A stretch of 64,000 nt of DNA. Origin: Caldilineaceae bacterium. Its GTDB lineage: Bacteria > Chloroflexota > Anaerolineae > Caldilineales > Caldilineaceae. The position numbers and the translations under genes were made by a program. The stretch is taken from assembly GCA_020634815.1 (NCBI GenBank), contig JACKBA010000013.1, forward strand, positions 1 to 64,000. The letters are read 5' to 3'. The notes beneath the pieces are model-generated. The model ran no database searches. It saw nothing but the letters and a program-made list of their open reading frames with translations, and had not been told where the DNA came from. This document shows, piece after piece, positions 9,553-18,072 of this stretch; position 1 is the first letter of the stretch; each line of letters opens with the position of its first letter.

Positions 9553-12500
9553 GAATCTCGATCTCCATCAGTGGCGCCAGGTTGTCGGGCAGTGACGCGC
9601 CGTCCGCCCCAAAGACACCAACCCGTTCGCCGCCACGCATCGCGTCATAAAAGCCGGTAACCAGCCGATAGCGGCCGGGCGGCGCATCGGACGCCACGGT
9701 GAGCACGACCTGGTCGCCGACCTGTTCGCCGGGCAGCCACGCCCAGGTCGGGTTGAGACCTTGCTGCGGGATGCCGTCTGCCTGCGCCGCCATCCCCTGC
9801 GCCGGGTCGTACAAGTGCACGAAACGCGTCAAGTCGGCGTCGGTCGGCGCCAGCACATCATACCGCAGCGTCACCGTGAGCGTATCACCGGCGCTCACCT
9901 CGACAGCAGACGTGTGCACCGCCACACCGCTCAAGCGTGCCAGGTCGCCAAAACGCACATCAACGGCTTGGAAGGGCTCGGCCGGTTGGTCGCCGGCAAT
10001 CTTCAACGGCGGCAGGCGCACGGCGCCGTCGGCGGCTTCGTCCGGGTCCGCCGTCACCGGCAAGCGCTCGACCGAAACGGGATCATACAGCCCCGCCAGC
10101 GGCCAGACGACGCGGCTCGTGATCCCCTCGGGCACGCGCAGGCGATACTCATCGCGCACGGTGTTGTTGGGCAGCCACAGGGTCGTCGGCTGAAAATCCG
10201 GCCCGGGCACCTGGTCCTGCTGGGCAATGACGGCGCCGTCGCCGTCGACGAGATGTACAAAACCGTGCAGATTCTGCTCGAGCGATTCTTCGGCCTGCCA
10301 GTAAAGCATGACCGTCACCTCGTCGCCCGGCGCCAGGCGCGGCAATCCTGCGCCCTGCCCAAGCCACGCGCCGTTGACGGCGTAGTCCGCCCCAATGAGC
10401 CGGATCTCGTCGCCAAAACGTGCATCGAGCGCCACGTCAGGCTGGACAGGAACTCTCGCGGCACGGCGTGCGGTCAGGCGGCCGACGGGTACCGGCCGCG
10501 TCGCCTGGCTGCCGGCCTCGCCCACCTCGAGTCCCAGCGCAATCCGATAGCGGCCGGCATCAAACGATTCGGGCAGGGTGATCTGCTGGGCGTCGTCCAC
10601 GATCGTCCCCACCGGCCAATTTGCCGTATCCTGCGCATTGAAGAAGGGACGCCGCACATATTCCTGTACGACGTTGTCCCGTTCGTCGAGCACCTGCCAG
10701 CGAAAGCGCAGATCGGATGGCGGCGGCGCGTTGACGTACCAGTATGGGTAGAGCAGGACGGAGCCGGGACCGACCCGCTCCGCCCGGTAGCCGAGAAAGC
10801 GCAGCCCGAACGCATCGACGGTCGATTTTGGCATGTGCACGGCTTCCAGCGGCGGCTTTTGCAGCCAGGTGACGAGCGCGCCCGTCAGGATCATGGCGGC
10901 CACAAACGACATCCAGCGGAAGCGCCGGTCGACAAAGCTGACAGCCGCCAGCGCGGCCAGCGTGACCAGGCTGATGATCGAACCCAGGCGCGCCAGCGGC
11001 GGGTCGCGCCAGAGTTTGTCGATGACATAGGTGCCGGGCGGCAAGTCCACCGTGAGCAGGCCCAGCGCCGTGCTCGGATAAGGACGCAGCGACTGGCCGG
11101 TCGAGGTGACGATCCTCCAGCCCGGAAAGTAGAAATCCTGAAAGCGCAGGGTCGCAGTGGCAGGCGTGCTGACGAGCACGGCCAACTCCATCGGGTTCAC
11201 ATGCAAGTTGGCAAGGTAGAGTGAGCCGGCGTCTGTCATCTGCGGCTGCTGCTCCAGAGCGAGATCGCCGGCTGCCCAGCGCGGGCGGAACTCCTCGACC
11301 GAACTGGCCGCGTCCGACGTCAACACGCCTTTTGCGACCTCTGCCTGCGCCAGCATGGGTGCGTCGACCCGCACAGTGGCATCAGAGAATGTCTCGATTT
11401 CGGCAAGACGCGGGCGCTGCGCGATGACGATCAGGACAATCAACGTGGCGGCGATTAGCCAATTCGCCGGCTGTCGCTTGACGGGTAGCGCCAGGCCGGC
11501 CGTCAGCATTGCCAGCGAGAGCGAGGCCACCGAAAGCAGGCGCCACGGAAACTGCACCACCGTCAGCACCTCGTTGCTCTGCCAGATCGGCAGGCTCCAC
11601 GCGCCGATGAAACCCAGCGCGCCCAGCGCGGAAATTGCAAAGAAAAGCCACTCAGCATCAAAGCGCCGCGCGACAAAAAAGCCGGCGCCGGCCAGGAGCA
11701 TCTGAAGGAGACCGAGTTGCACCGGCCGCATGAAGTCGTAGCCGTATAAGAAATTAGGGTCGAGAAAGTTGTCCCAATGCCACACGTTATCCGGCAGCCA
11801 GCCGAAGCGCGCCGTGGCAAACGCGGCATCGGAGAGAAACTGGCGGTCGAAGAGCATGGGCAGCCAGAAAAAGGCGCTGATCCCCATGGCGGCCAGCAGT
11901 GCGCCGAATATCCAGTGCAGGCTCGGCCTCGCATGGCCGTTCGTCCACCAGATCACGGCGACATAGACCGCCAGGTAGGGCACAAACAGCATGAGTGTCA
12001 GGCTGTGGGTGAGTGCCAGCCCGCCGAGCGTCAGGGCGACGACCACCACATAACCGGTAGGGCGCGGGCGCGTCAGCACGCGGCGGGCGCTCCACAGCAC
12101 CCACGGCAACAGCGCCTGGGCCAGTGCCTCCGGCAGCGAGCCGCGGATGTAGACATTGACGAGCAGATAGGGCGCGTACATGTAGGCGACGCCCGCCACC
12201 AGCGCCGGCCACGGCGACGCAACGCGCAGCAGATCGCGCGCCAGCAGCATGGCGCCGAACCCTGCCAGCACAATGGCAAAGACAAAGCCGAGCGCATAGG
12301 CCCAGTACGGCGTTGCGCCAAAAAAGGTTGGCAACAGCGCGACGAAATACGCGCCGGCCGGGTAGAAATTGAAGACGGGATAACCGTAGCCGAGCTGCAT
12401 ATCCGGCAGCCAGCGCGGGAGGATCACGCCTTCGCTGACGGCTCGCTGCAACGCGCCCAGGCGTAGCAGGTGTGTCGCCCCGTCAAACGAAGCGGTCAGG

Positions 12501-12589
12501 CCATTGTCGGCAAGCGGCCAAAACGCCGGCACAGCCAGCAGGGGCAGCAAGAGCCAGGGCAGCGGGGTAAAACGTCTTTCACGGTTCAC
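9539..12589 (-). CDS. Large membrane protein with PTPS-related (YfhO-like) core and three C-terminal beta modules
   Basis: A 1016-residue polytopic membrane protein. The first outer loop (FDGATHLLRL) and the RWLPDMQLGYGYPVFNFY segment match the 6-pyruvoyl-tetrahydropterin-synthase-related membrane family, a misnamed GT-C-like group. About twelve helices reach residue 400, then a soluble domain, a short membrane hairpin near 530-570, and three copies of the recurring beta module (about 588-705, 720-845 and 876-1000). The start is GTG at 12589; an extended -10 box ends nine bases upstream and no ribosome site is visible, so the mRNA may be leaderless. It is the first gene of the four-gene operon running to 3183. 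The likely role is lipid-linked sugar transfer or glycan handling; the substrate is unknown. Confidence 0.75.
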   Translation of the reverse strand: MNRERRFTPLPWLLLPLLAVPAFWPLADNGLTASFDGATHLLRLGALQRAVSEGVILPRWLPDMQLGYGYPVFNFYPAGAYFVALLPTFFGATPYWAYALGFVFAIVLAGFGAMLLARDLLRVASPWPALVAGVAYMYAPYLLVNVYIRGSLPEALAQALLPWVLWSARRVLTRPRPTGYVVVVALTLGGLALTHSLTLMLFVPYLAVYVAVIWWTNGHARPSLHWIFGALLAAMGISAFFWLPMLFDRQFLSDAAFATARFGWLPDNVWHWDNFLDPNFLYGYDFMRPVQLGLLQMLLAGAGFFVARRFDAEWLFFAISALGALGFIGAWSLPIWQSNEVLTVVQFPWRLLSVASLSLAMLTAGLALPVKRQPANWLIAATLIVLIVIAQRPRLAEIETFSDATVRVDAPMLAQAEVAKGVLTSDAASSVEEFRPRWAAGDLALEQQPQMTDAGSLYLANLHVNPMELAVLVSTPATATLRFQDFYFPGWRIVTSTGQSLRPYPSTALGLLTVDLPPGTYVIDKLWRDPPLARLGSIISLVTLAALAAVSFVDRRFRWMSFVAAMILTGALVTWLQKPPLEAVHMPKSTVDAFGLRFLGYRAERVGPGSVLLYPYWYVNAPPPSDLRFRWQVLDERDNVVQEYVRRPFFNAQDTANWPVGTIVDDAQQITLPESFDAGRYRIALGLEVGEAGSQATRPVPVGRLTARRAARVPVQPDVALDARFGDEIRLIGADYAVNGAWLGQGAGLPRLAPGDEVTVMLYWQAEESLEQNLHGFVHLVDGDGAVIAQQDQVPGPDFQPTTLWLPNNTVRDEYRLRVPEGITSRVVWPLAGLYDPVSVERLPVTADPDEAADGAVRLPPLKIAGDQPAEPFQAVDVRFGDLARLSGVAVHTSAVEVSAGDTLTVTLRYDVLAPTDADLTRFVHLYDPAQGMAAQADGIPQQGLNPTWAWLPGEQVGDQVVLTVASDAPPGRYRLVTGFYDAMRGGERVGVFGADGASLPDNLAPLMEIEIHARE

Positions 12590-12598
12590 AACTGAGGG

Positions 12599-12607
12599 AT
12601 TATATCA
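12599..12607 (-). promoter_or_regulatory. Extended -10 promoter for the 12589-3183 operon
   Basis: On the minus strand this reads TGATATAAT, a perfect -10 hexamer with the TGn extension. No good -35 is present at 17 bases (TGCACG). The expected start of transcription is about two to four bases before the GTG at 12589, leaving almost no leader. Confidence 0.5.
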
Positions 12608-12633
12608 CCGTCACGGGGAAGCGTGCAGGTCCG

Positions 12634-14844
12634 CTACGGGCCGGATGCAGTCGCGATTTGCACCGCGTCGGGCAGCGTCACCGGCTCGACCACGCCCAGC
12701 CGCACGCCGTCGGCGCCGTAGAGCCCGACGATGACGCGCGCCCAGCCGCTGGTATCCGCCGTCCACGCCACCGCATCCTGCACGACGTCGCCGGCGCGCC
12801 AGGTGGAGGTGGGCGATTGACCCTCCTGCGGCTGCTGGTCGACTTGCGCCAGGATGCGGTTCTCGGCGTCCAGCACCTGCACGAACACGGTGTAATCCGA
12901 GTGCAGCGTGGTCGTCGTTCCCCAGATCAGCGACACACCGGCCGGCATTCCGTCGTCGCCGGACTGAAGCTGGGCGCCCAGCAGGGTGATGCCGTTGTCG
13001 AAGCGGGCAAGCGGCGGCGCGGCAGCCGGCGCGCCCTGCCCCGGCTCGACAATGCGCACCGGCGCCAGCACCAGCCGGTCACCCAGCACCTGGCCGGAAG
13101 CATCGATCAGCGGGCGACGCAGGTTCGCATCCTCCGCCGGATAGAAGCCGAGCGATAATGTCGCCAGTTGCGGGATTGCCGTAGCCGGGATCGGGATATC
13201 GTAGCGGTCGGCAAAGAGCATGCCGGGCACCCACTGGCGCGTCGGGTGGCGACCGGCCTGGGCGACGCCGTCAAACTGGTAAAGCAGGTCATCGCTTTCG
13301 CCGGCAAGGTGGAGAAAGAGCGTGTAGTCCTCTGCAATTGGAGCGTCGGTCGTGAAGTAGAGCGTCACGGGCAATGTCGAGCCGGGGGCGACAGCGGCCC
13401 CCGCCGGAAAGTCGACGCCGGCCACGCGCATGCCGCCGTCGAAGCGCGCATCCAGGGCACGTTGCGGCGCCGCCATCGCGCTGGCGGCCGGCGGCAAGGC
13501 GAAGGCATTGCGCAGCACCACGAAGCCCGCCGCGGCTGCCGCAATCATCGCAGCCACGAGCAGCCCGTGCGCAAGCGAGCGCCAGCGCGCCGGAAGCCAG
13601 CCGGCCCAGCCCACCGCCATGGTCACGCCAAAAGCCGACGCGCCGATGTGGGCCAGTCGCCCCTGTTCGCCATACTCGACGGTCTGCGTCCAGTAGAGGA
13701 CGCTCAGCGCCACAATCGCCAGCCACGGCAGCAGCGCCAGGTAGACGAGCGAGAGGCCGTCCCGCGCGCGCCGCACAAAGCGCAGCGCCGGCACGAGACC
13801 CGCCAGCCCGCCGATCATGAGCCAGCGCGTGGCGTCGAGATACCACGGCGGCGCGATGATGGCGACAAAGACGCCCCAGAACGATGCCACCAGCCACGGT
13901 ACGTGTGCCAGCGTGCGGGCGAGATCGTACGGTATGGCGCGGCGCATGGTGGGCAGCACAGCCGCCATGCGCTCGAAAGGCACGATCTCGCCGTACAGCC
14001 ACAGGTTGCGCGCAAACCACCAGCCGGCAATCAGCACGAAGGCGCCCGCCGCCCACAGCGCGCCCGACAGCGCGGCACGCCAACCCTGGCGCCGCCAATA
14101 TGCCAGCCAGAAGATGCCCATGGGCACGGCGACCAGGAGCGCGCTGTACTTGGTGAGGCCGGCCAGTGCCAGAGCCAGACCCGCCCACAGCCACGCGCGC
14201 GGGCTGCTCCCGTTCAGCGCGGCGTGCGCCGCGGTTGCCAGCGCCAGCGCGGCCATGCCCGCCGACCACGCGTCGTTTGTAATGCTGACCGACGTGTACA
14301 GGAATTGCGGATTGAGCACGGCGACCGCTACAGCCGCCAATGCCAGCCACTGCCGGCGCGGAAAGAGCGTGCGCGCCAGCCACCACGTGCACAGCAATGT
14401 CAGCAGCCCGCCGAGCGCCGAGACGAAGCGTGCAATCCACGCCGGCGCCAGCGCGGCGGGCGAGGCGCCGGGCAGCACCACGCTCTGCCGGTAGCTCAGC
14501 GACTTGTCAAAGTAGAGGTTGGTGCTTTCCTGGGCGAGCGAGCGCGCCTCTTCGACCGGCCAGCCCAGCGCGGCCAGCCCGGCCAGCGCGTGGTAGAGCG
14601 GCGGCTGCGTGATCAGTTCGTAGGAGTCGGCCACCGTCGCCGGCGTCAATTCCGGCAGGCGGCGCTCGGCCCGATAAAAGGTCGCGGCGGCGTAATGGGC
14701 CTGGGCGTCGAAGCCCTCAAAGACCGGCGTGACCAGCGCATAAGCCGCGACGAAGAGCGCATAGACAGCGATGGCCGCGGCCAGCACCCAGCGGTGACGG
14801 CTGTCGGGAGCATCGGAGCGCCCGACGTGCTGCGTGTCATTCAT
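12634..14844 (-). CDS. GT-C type membrane protein, DUF2142-like, with two beta modules
   Basis: A 736-residue polytopic membrane protein organised like the gene at 3183-5504. After helix 1 it reads VTPVFEGFDAQAHY, where the related gene has VPPFETPDEPFHY. The Asp and His of the first outer loop are kept but the DEP core is altered. QPPLYHALAG follows, again a family signature. About ten helices run to residue 455, then two beta modules at about 464-590 and 611-727. The ATG at 14844 overlaps the GT4 gene upstream by four bases (ATGA). It is the last gene of the ten-gene operon that starts near 24.5 kb. It is probably a lipid-linked-sugar GT-C enzyme; the changed loop leaves activity uncertain. 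Confidence 0.75.
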   Translation of the reverse strand: MNDTQHVGRSDAPDSRHRWVLAAAIAVYALFVAAYALVTPVFEGFDAQAHYAAATFYRAERRLPELTPATVADSYELITQPPLYHALAGLAALGWPVEEARSLAQESTNLYFDKSLSYRQSVVLPGASPAALAPAWIARFVSALGGLLTLLCTWWLARTLFPRRQWLALAAVAVAVLNPQFLYTSVSITNDAWSAGMAALALATAAHAALNGSSPRAWLWAGLALALAGLTKYSALLVAVPMGIFWLAYWRRQGWRAALSGALWAAGAFVLIAGWWFARNLWLYGEIVPFERMAAVLPTMRRAIPYDLARTLAHVPWLVASFWGVFVAIIAPPWYLDATRWLMIGGLAGLVPALRFVRRARDGLSLVYLALLPWLAIVALSVLYWTQTVEYGEQGRLAHIGASAFGVTMAVGWAGWLPARWRSLAHGLLVAAMIAAAAAGFVVLRNAFALPPAASAMAAPQRALDARFDGGMRVAGVDFPAGAAVAPGSTLPVTLYFTTDAPIAEDYTLFLHLAGESDDLLYQFDGVAQAGRHPTRQWVPGMLFADRYDIPIPATAIPQLATLSLGFYPAEDANLRRPLIDASGQVLGDRLVLAPVRIVEPGQGAPAAAPPLARFDNGITLLGAQLQSGDDGMPAGVSLIWGTTTTLHSDYTVFVQVLDAENRILAQVDQQPQEGQSPTSTWRAGDVVQDAVAWTADTSGWARVIVGLYGADGVRLGVVEPVTLPDAVQIATASGP

Positions 14845-16025
14845 GAGACGGGCAGAGGAGCCGGTTGGCTACGGGCAGCATAAGCGTCGAGGTGGCGGCG
14901 CGCGATCTCATCCCAGCCAAAGTGCCGGCTGCACTGGCGCGCGTTGTGTTGCAACGTCGCGCGCAACTCCGGCTCCTGGGCAAGGCTGAGCACGGCGCGG
15001 GTCATGCCCTCGACGTCGCCGGGCGCCACAAACAGCACCTCGCGGCCGTGCTGGAGTTCGGGCAGGGGCGCCTGTGGCGTGGTCGTGACGATGGCACAGC
15101 CGTTGGCCAGCCCGGCCATCAATGTCCCGCGGCGTAGGCTGGCGCCATCCTCGTAGGGCATGAGCAACACGTCGATTGCGTTGAGTTCGGCGGCAACTTC
15201 ATCGTCGGGCAGGCGGCCCGTCCACTGGATGCGGTCATAGACCTTCAGCTTGCGCGCCAGTGCCTCGACCTCCTCCAAATAGTCGCGATTGGTCTGGTCG
15301 CTGGCGCCGAACTGCTCGCCGATCATCAGCAGGCGCGCTGTTGGATTTTGCTGGGACACCTGGTGAAGCGTTTTGACCAGGGCCAGCCCGCCCTTGCTGC
15401 GGTTGAGAAAGCCAAAGTAGGCAAGCACGAGATCGCCGTCCGCGTAGCCACGCACTTTACGGCGCGCAGCACGCTCGCGCGGCGAAAGCTCGCGGCCGCG
15501 GATGTTACTGCCGATGGGAATGGCGACCGCTGCCCGGCCTTTGCGCTCCAGCTGCAGGCGATCGCCCTCGTTCGTCACCACCACCAGGTCGGCCGTCGTC
15601 GCCGGGTGTTCGGTCGTCCACATGCGCAGGCGGCGACCTGCCTTGGGAAAGAGATAGGGCACGAGCAGATCGTGGTAGGTCCAGGCCGTGTGCAGGGCCT
15701 GACGGCGCCACCACCAGGGCGCAAAGTTGATCGCCGGATGCATGCCGAAGGCAGCCGTCTGGTACTGTACATGCACCCAATCGGCGTGGAGGTCGGCAGC
15801 CAGCCCACGCACGGTGCGCCAGATCGGCCAATCCCAGCGGCGGATGGCCGGCAGGACGCGGATGCCATCGCCAAACTCGGCACAGTCCGGCTGGACGGCG
15901 CGCTCCGACGTCAAGACCGTCACCCTGGCGCCCAGGCTGCGCAGGGCATGGCCCAGTTCGCGTGTGTAGTCGCCCACGCCGCCCTGCATGGGCGGATACT
16001 CACCGGTCACGAAGAGAATGTGCAT
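14841..16025 (-). CDS. GT4 family glycosyltransferase
   Basis: A 394-residue GT-B fold cytoplasmic glycosyltransferase. The N-terminal domain starts FVTGEYPPMQGGVGDYTREL, the glycine-rich acceptor-side loop of GT4 enzymes. The C-terminal domain has the nucleotide-sugar region: YFGFLNRSKGG, then a GT4-type segment running from DVLLMPYEDGASLRRGT to an E-rich close at LPELQHGREV. It likely adds a hexose or rhamnose to a lipid-linked glycan on the inner face of the membrane; donor specificity cannot be read. It overlaps the following GT-C gene by four bases and starts three bases after the GNAT gene stop, so it is mid-operon. The length is normal for the family. Confidence 0.88.
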   Translation of the reverse strand: MHILFVTGEYPPMQGGVGDYTRELGHALRSLGARVTVLTSERAVQPDCAEFGDGIRVLPAIRRWDWPIWRTVRGLAADLHADWVHVQYQTAAFGMHPAINFAPWWWRRQALHTAWTYHDLLVPYLFPKAGRRLRMWTTEHPATTADLVVVTNEGDRLQLERKGRAAVAIPIGSNIRGRELSPRERAARRKVRGYADGDLVLAYFGFLNRSKGGLALVKTLHQVSQQNPTARLLMIGEQFGASDQTNRDYLEEVEALARKLKVYDRIQWTGRLPDDEVAAELNAIDVLLMPYEDGASLRRGTLMAGLANGCAIVTTTPQAPLPELQHGREVLFVAPGDVEGMTRAVLSLAQEPELRATLQHNARQCSRHFGWDEIARRHLDAYAARSQPAPLPVS

Positions 16026-16028
16026 GGC

Positions 16029-16967
16029 TTACTCCTGCAGCGCCTTCTCGAGCGTGTAACCGCGGTAGGCGTGCTCCACAAAGCCGTGCTGGTTTAGCAG
16101 GTTCATGGCCGCGGCCTGTTGCATCTGCAAGAAGACGACGACCTGATCCATTCCGCGCTGGGTGGCGTCGTTGAGGATGCGCCGCAAGAGCCAGCGCCCG
16201 ATATCCTGGTTGCGCCAGCGTGGCTCGACTTCCCAGGCGACAAGGTGAGCAATGGCCTGCATCCCGCCGCCACTCTCGGCAACATGATGGACCAGCCGCG
16301 CTTCGGCGATCAGCTCCGTCCGGCGAAAGAAGACCTGGTAGTGCCGGTCGGCCTGCGAGCCACGAAAGACCAGCGTCAGCGCGGTCTGCGGCTGTGACTC
16401 CTCGAAGAGTGTGCCATTGACCACGCGGTAGAGACAGTAATAGCGGTCGAGGAAGCGATAGTTGCGACCGGTCAGGAGACGCACGTGGTCGGAGCGATCG
16501 CCCGGCAGCATGCCCAGCCCAGCCTGCCAGGCCGGGTAGCCGGTGCTGCTGTGAAATGCCTTGACGTGACCGACGCGCCCGGTGCGCCAGAACCGTTCGA
16601 CCGCGTCCAGCAGGCCGGCAGCCGCTTCGTCGGCCAGAGGCTGCGCATCCGGCAGCAGCAGCGCCCGCAGCAGCCCCAGCGCCTGGTAGTCGGGCAGCGC
16701 CAGGCTGTCGCTGTCCAGCCCGACCGCAACATCAGCAAGACCGATCAGCTCGCCGGCGCGCCACGCCCCCAGACACGACCGCCGCTGCCAGCGCACAGGC
16801 AGCAGCGTCGGCGGCGAGTCGTCCAGCAATTGCCGGATCACCTCTTCAGGCGCCATCGACCGGCTGTACGGCGTGTTGGTCGCGCTGTGGTTGAGCAGAG
16901 CACAGGCTGCATCCATGTCATCGGGACCCAGCGCGCGCACGGCAATCGCAGGTGCAAACGGCAGCAT
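16029..16967 (-). CDS. GNAT-family N-acetyltransferase
   Basis: A 312-residue protein with a C-terminal GNAT domain. The acetyl-CoA-binding region reads EPRWRNQDIGRWLLRRIL, matching the Q/RxxGxG/A pattern, followed by the AMNLLNQHGFVEHAYRGY strand-helix end of the fold. The N-terminal half (residues 1-150) looks like a second, degenerate GNAT half, so this may be a tandem protein. The substrate is unknown; within a glycan operon an amino sugar is possible but this is only inference. It lies between the PH-like gene (15 bases upstream) and the GT4 gene (three bases downstream). Confidence 0.72.
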   Translation of the reverse strand: MLPFAPAIAVRALGPDDMDAACALLNHSATNTPYSRSMAPEEVIRQLLDDSPPTLLPVRWQRRSCLGAWRAGELIGLADVAVGLDSDSLALPDYQALGLLRALLLPDAQPLADEAAAGLLDAVERFWRTGRVGHVKAFHSSTGYPAWQAGLGMLPGDRSDHVRLLTGRNYRFLDRYYCLYRVVNGTLFEESQPQTALTLVFRGSQADRHYQVFFRRTELIAEARLVHHVAESGGGMQAIAHLVAWEVEPRWRNQDIGRWLLRRILNDATQRGMDQVVVFLQMQQAAAMNLLNQHGFVEHAYRGYTLEKALQE

Positions 16968-16982
16968 CGTCAGGCGTCTCCG

Positions 16983-17438
16983 TCATTCCCGGCTGAGCGG
17001 TTGCGCCGGCTGCGGCGCGTGCTGCTGAAGCAGTTCCAGCAACTCGTACTGCTGGTTGACCGCCGGCAGCGTCACGCTGCGCAGATCGTCCAGATCCAGC
17101 AGGCCGTTCTCCAACAGCGGGTGGTAGGTGACGACGACGACGCGCAGCAGGCGCCCCGCCTCGGTTGCGCTGTCGAGCTGGCGGAATTCTACGCGACGCG
17201 CGCCCAGCGGCGTCTCCAGCCGGAGCCCGGTCGCATCGACTTCGACGCGTCCCAGCAATTGCACACCAAACGAGGCCGCGGCAAAGAGGCAGCCAAATAG
17301 AAAGATCAGGGTGATCCAATCGAACGTGCGCCAGAGCGCCCAGCCACAAAAGAGCGCAGCAAGCAGCCCCGCGCCGCCCAGAAATGCGTAGCGTTCGACA
17401 GGACGATAGGTCGTTACCGTATCGGTACTCTCGTTCAT
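16983..17438 (-). CDS. Small membrane protein with PH-like domain
   Basis: A 151-residue protein of unknown function. Two hydrophobic segments (about residues 18-35 and 40-60) form a membrane hairpin, followed by a cytoplasmic beta-rich part (GRVEVDATGLRLETPLGARRV) that looks like a bacterial PH-like domain. The ATG at 17438 is preferred over a start 57 bases upstream because the upstream stretch would lie inside the LysE-like gene and reads as a shadow. Proteins with this layout are usually uncharacterised. It is in an operon with the LysE-like gene (10 bases apart) and the GNAT gene. Confidence 0.6.
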   Translation of the reverse strand: MNESTDTVTTYRPVERYAFLGGAGLLAALFCGWALWRTFDWITLIFLFGCLFAAASFGVQLLGRVEVDATGLRLETPLGARRVEFRQLDSATEAGRLLRVVVVTYHPLLENGLLDLDDLRSVTLPAVNQQYELLELLQQHAPQPAQPLSRE

Positions 17439-17448
17439 GATGCTTATT

Positions 17449-18072
17449 TTACCCCACAAGCGGCGCAACGACCTGCCAGAGCAGCAGCAGGCCAAAGATC
17501 GCCAGGAGCAGCCCGCTCGCCGCCAGCAGGCGCCGGTACCAGGCGTCGGTCAGGAAACGGCGACCGCCGGCGACCGCCAGCGCCAGCAGCACCTTGCCGC
17601 CAACCAACAGCCCGTAAAAACCCACCAGGAAGCCCAGCGCAGCCAGGGCGCTGGTCTGCCAGGCATTCGTCAAGATCGGCGCGGCCACCGTCATCCAGAA
17701 GAGCCAGGGGTGCGGGCTCAGGAAGTTCACCAGGACGCCGCGCCAGATGTCGTCGGATGCCGCGGCCGGCGCTGTGCCATGGCTGTCGATCAGCGTGGCA
17801 TGGCGCGCTTCGCTCAGCGTCTCCCACGCCAGGTAGAGCACGAAGCAGCCGCCCGTCACAGTGAGAATCGTCTCCAGCAGCGGCGGCAGCATGCTGAAGA
17901 AAAGCAGCGAGATCACGATGATCGGCAGATCGGTGAGCAGGGGCGCGATCGCCACGCGCAGACCCGCGCCAAAGCCGCGCGCCAGCGTGCGCGTGATGAC
18001 CAGCGTCATGAGCGGGCCGGGGCTGACGCCGGCGGCCATCCCCAGGCTCACGCCGGCGAAGAGGAAGGTCAC
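17449..18072 (-). CDS. LysE/RhtB family amino-acid or metabolite exporter
   Basis: A 207-residue inner-membrane protein with about six helices. The N-terminal GMAAGVSPGPLMTLVITRTL is the LysE/RhtB signature (the SPGP motif after helix 1), and NFLSPHPWLFW follows in the middle as in the family. These proteins export amino acids or other small metabolites driven by the proton gradient. The start is a GTG at 18072 that overlaps the stop of the GT2 gene upstream by four bases (GTGA). Its place inside a glycosyltransferase operon is unexpected and its substrate is unknown. Confidence 0.85.
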   Translation of the reverse strand: MTFLFAGVSLGMAAGVSPGPLMTLVITRTLARGFGAGLRVAIAPLLTDLPIIVISLLFFSMLPPLLETILTVTGGCFVLYLAWETLSEARHATLIDSHGTAPAAASDDIWRGVLVNFLSPHPWLFWMTVAAPILTNAWQTSALAALGFLVGFYGLLVGGKVLLALAVAGGRRFLTDAWYRRLLAASGLLLAIFGLLLLWQVVAPLVG

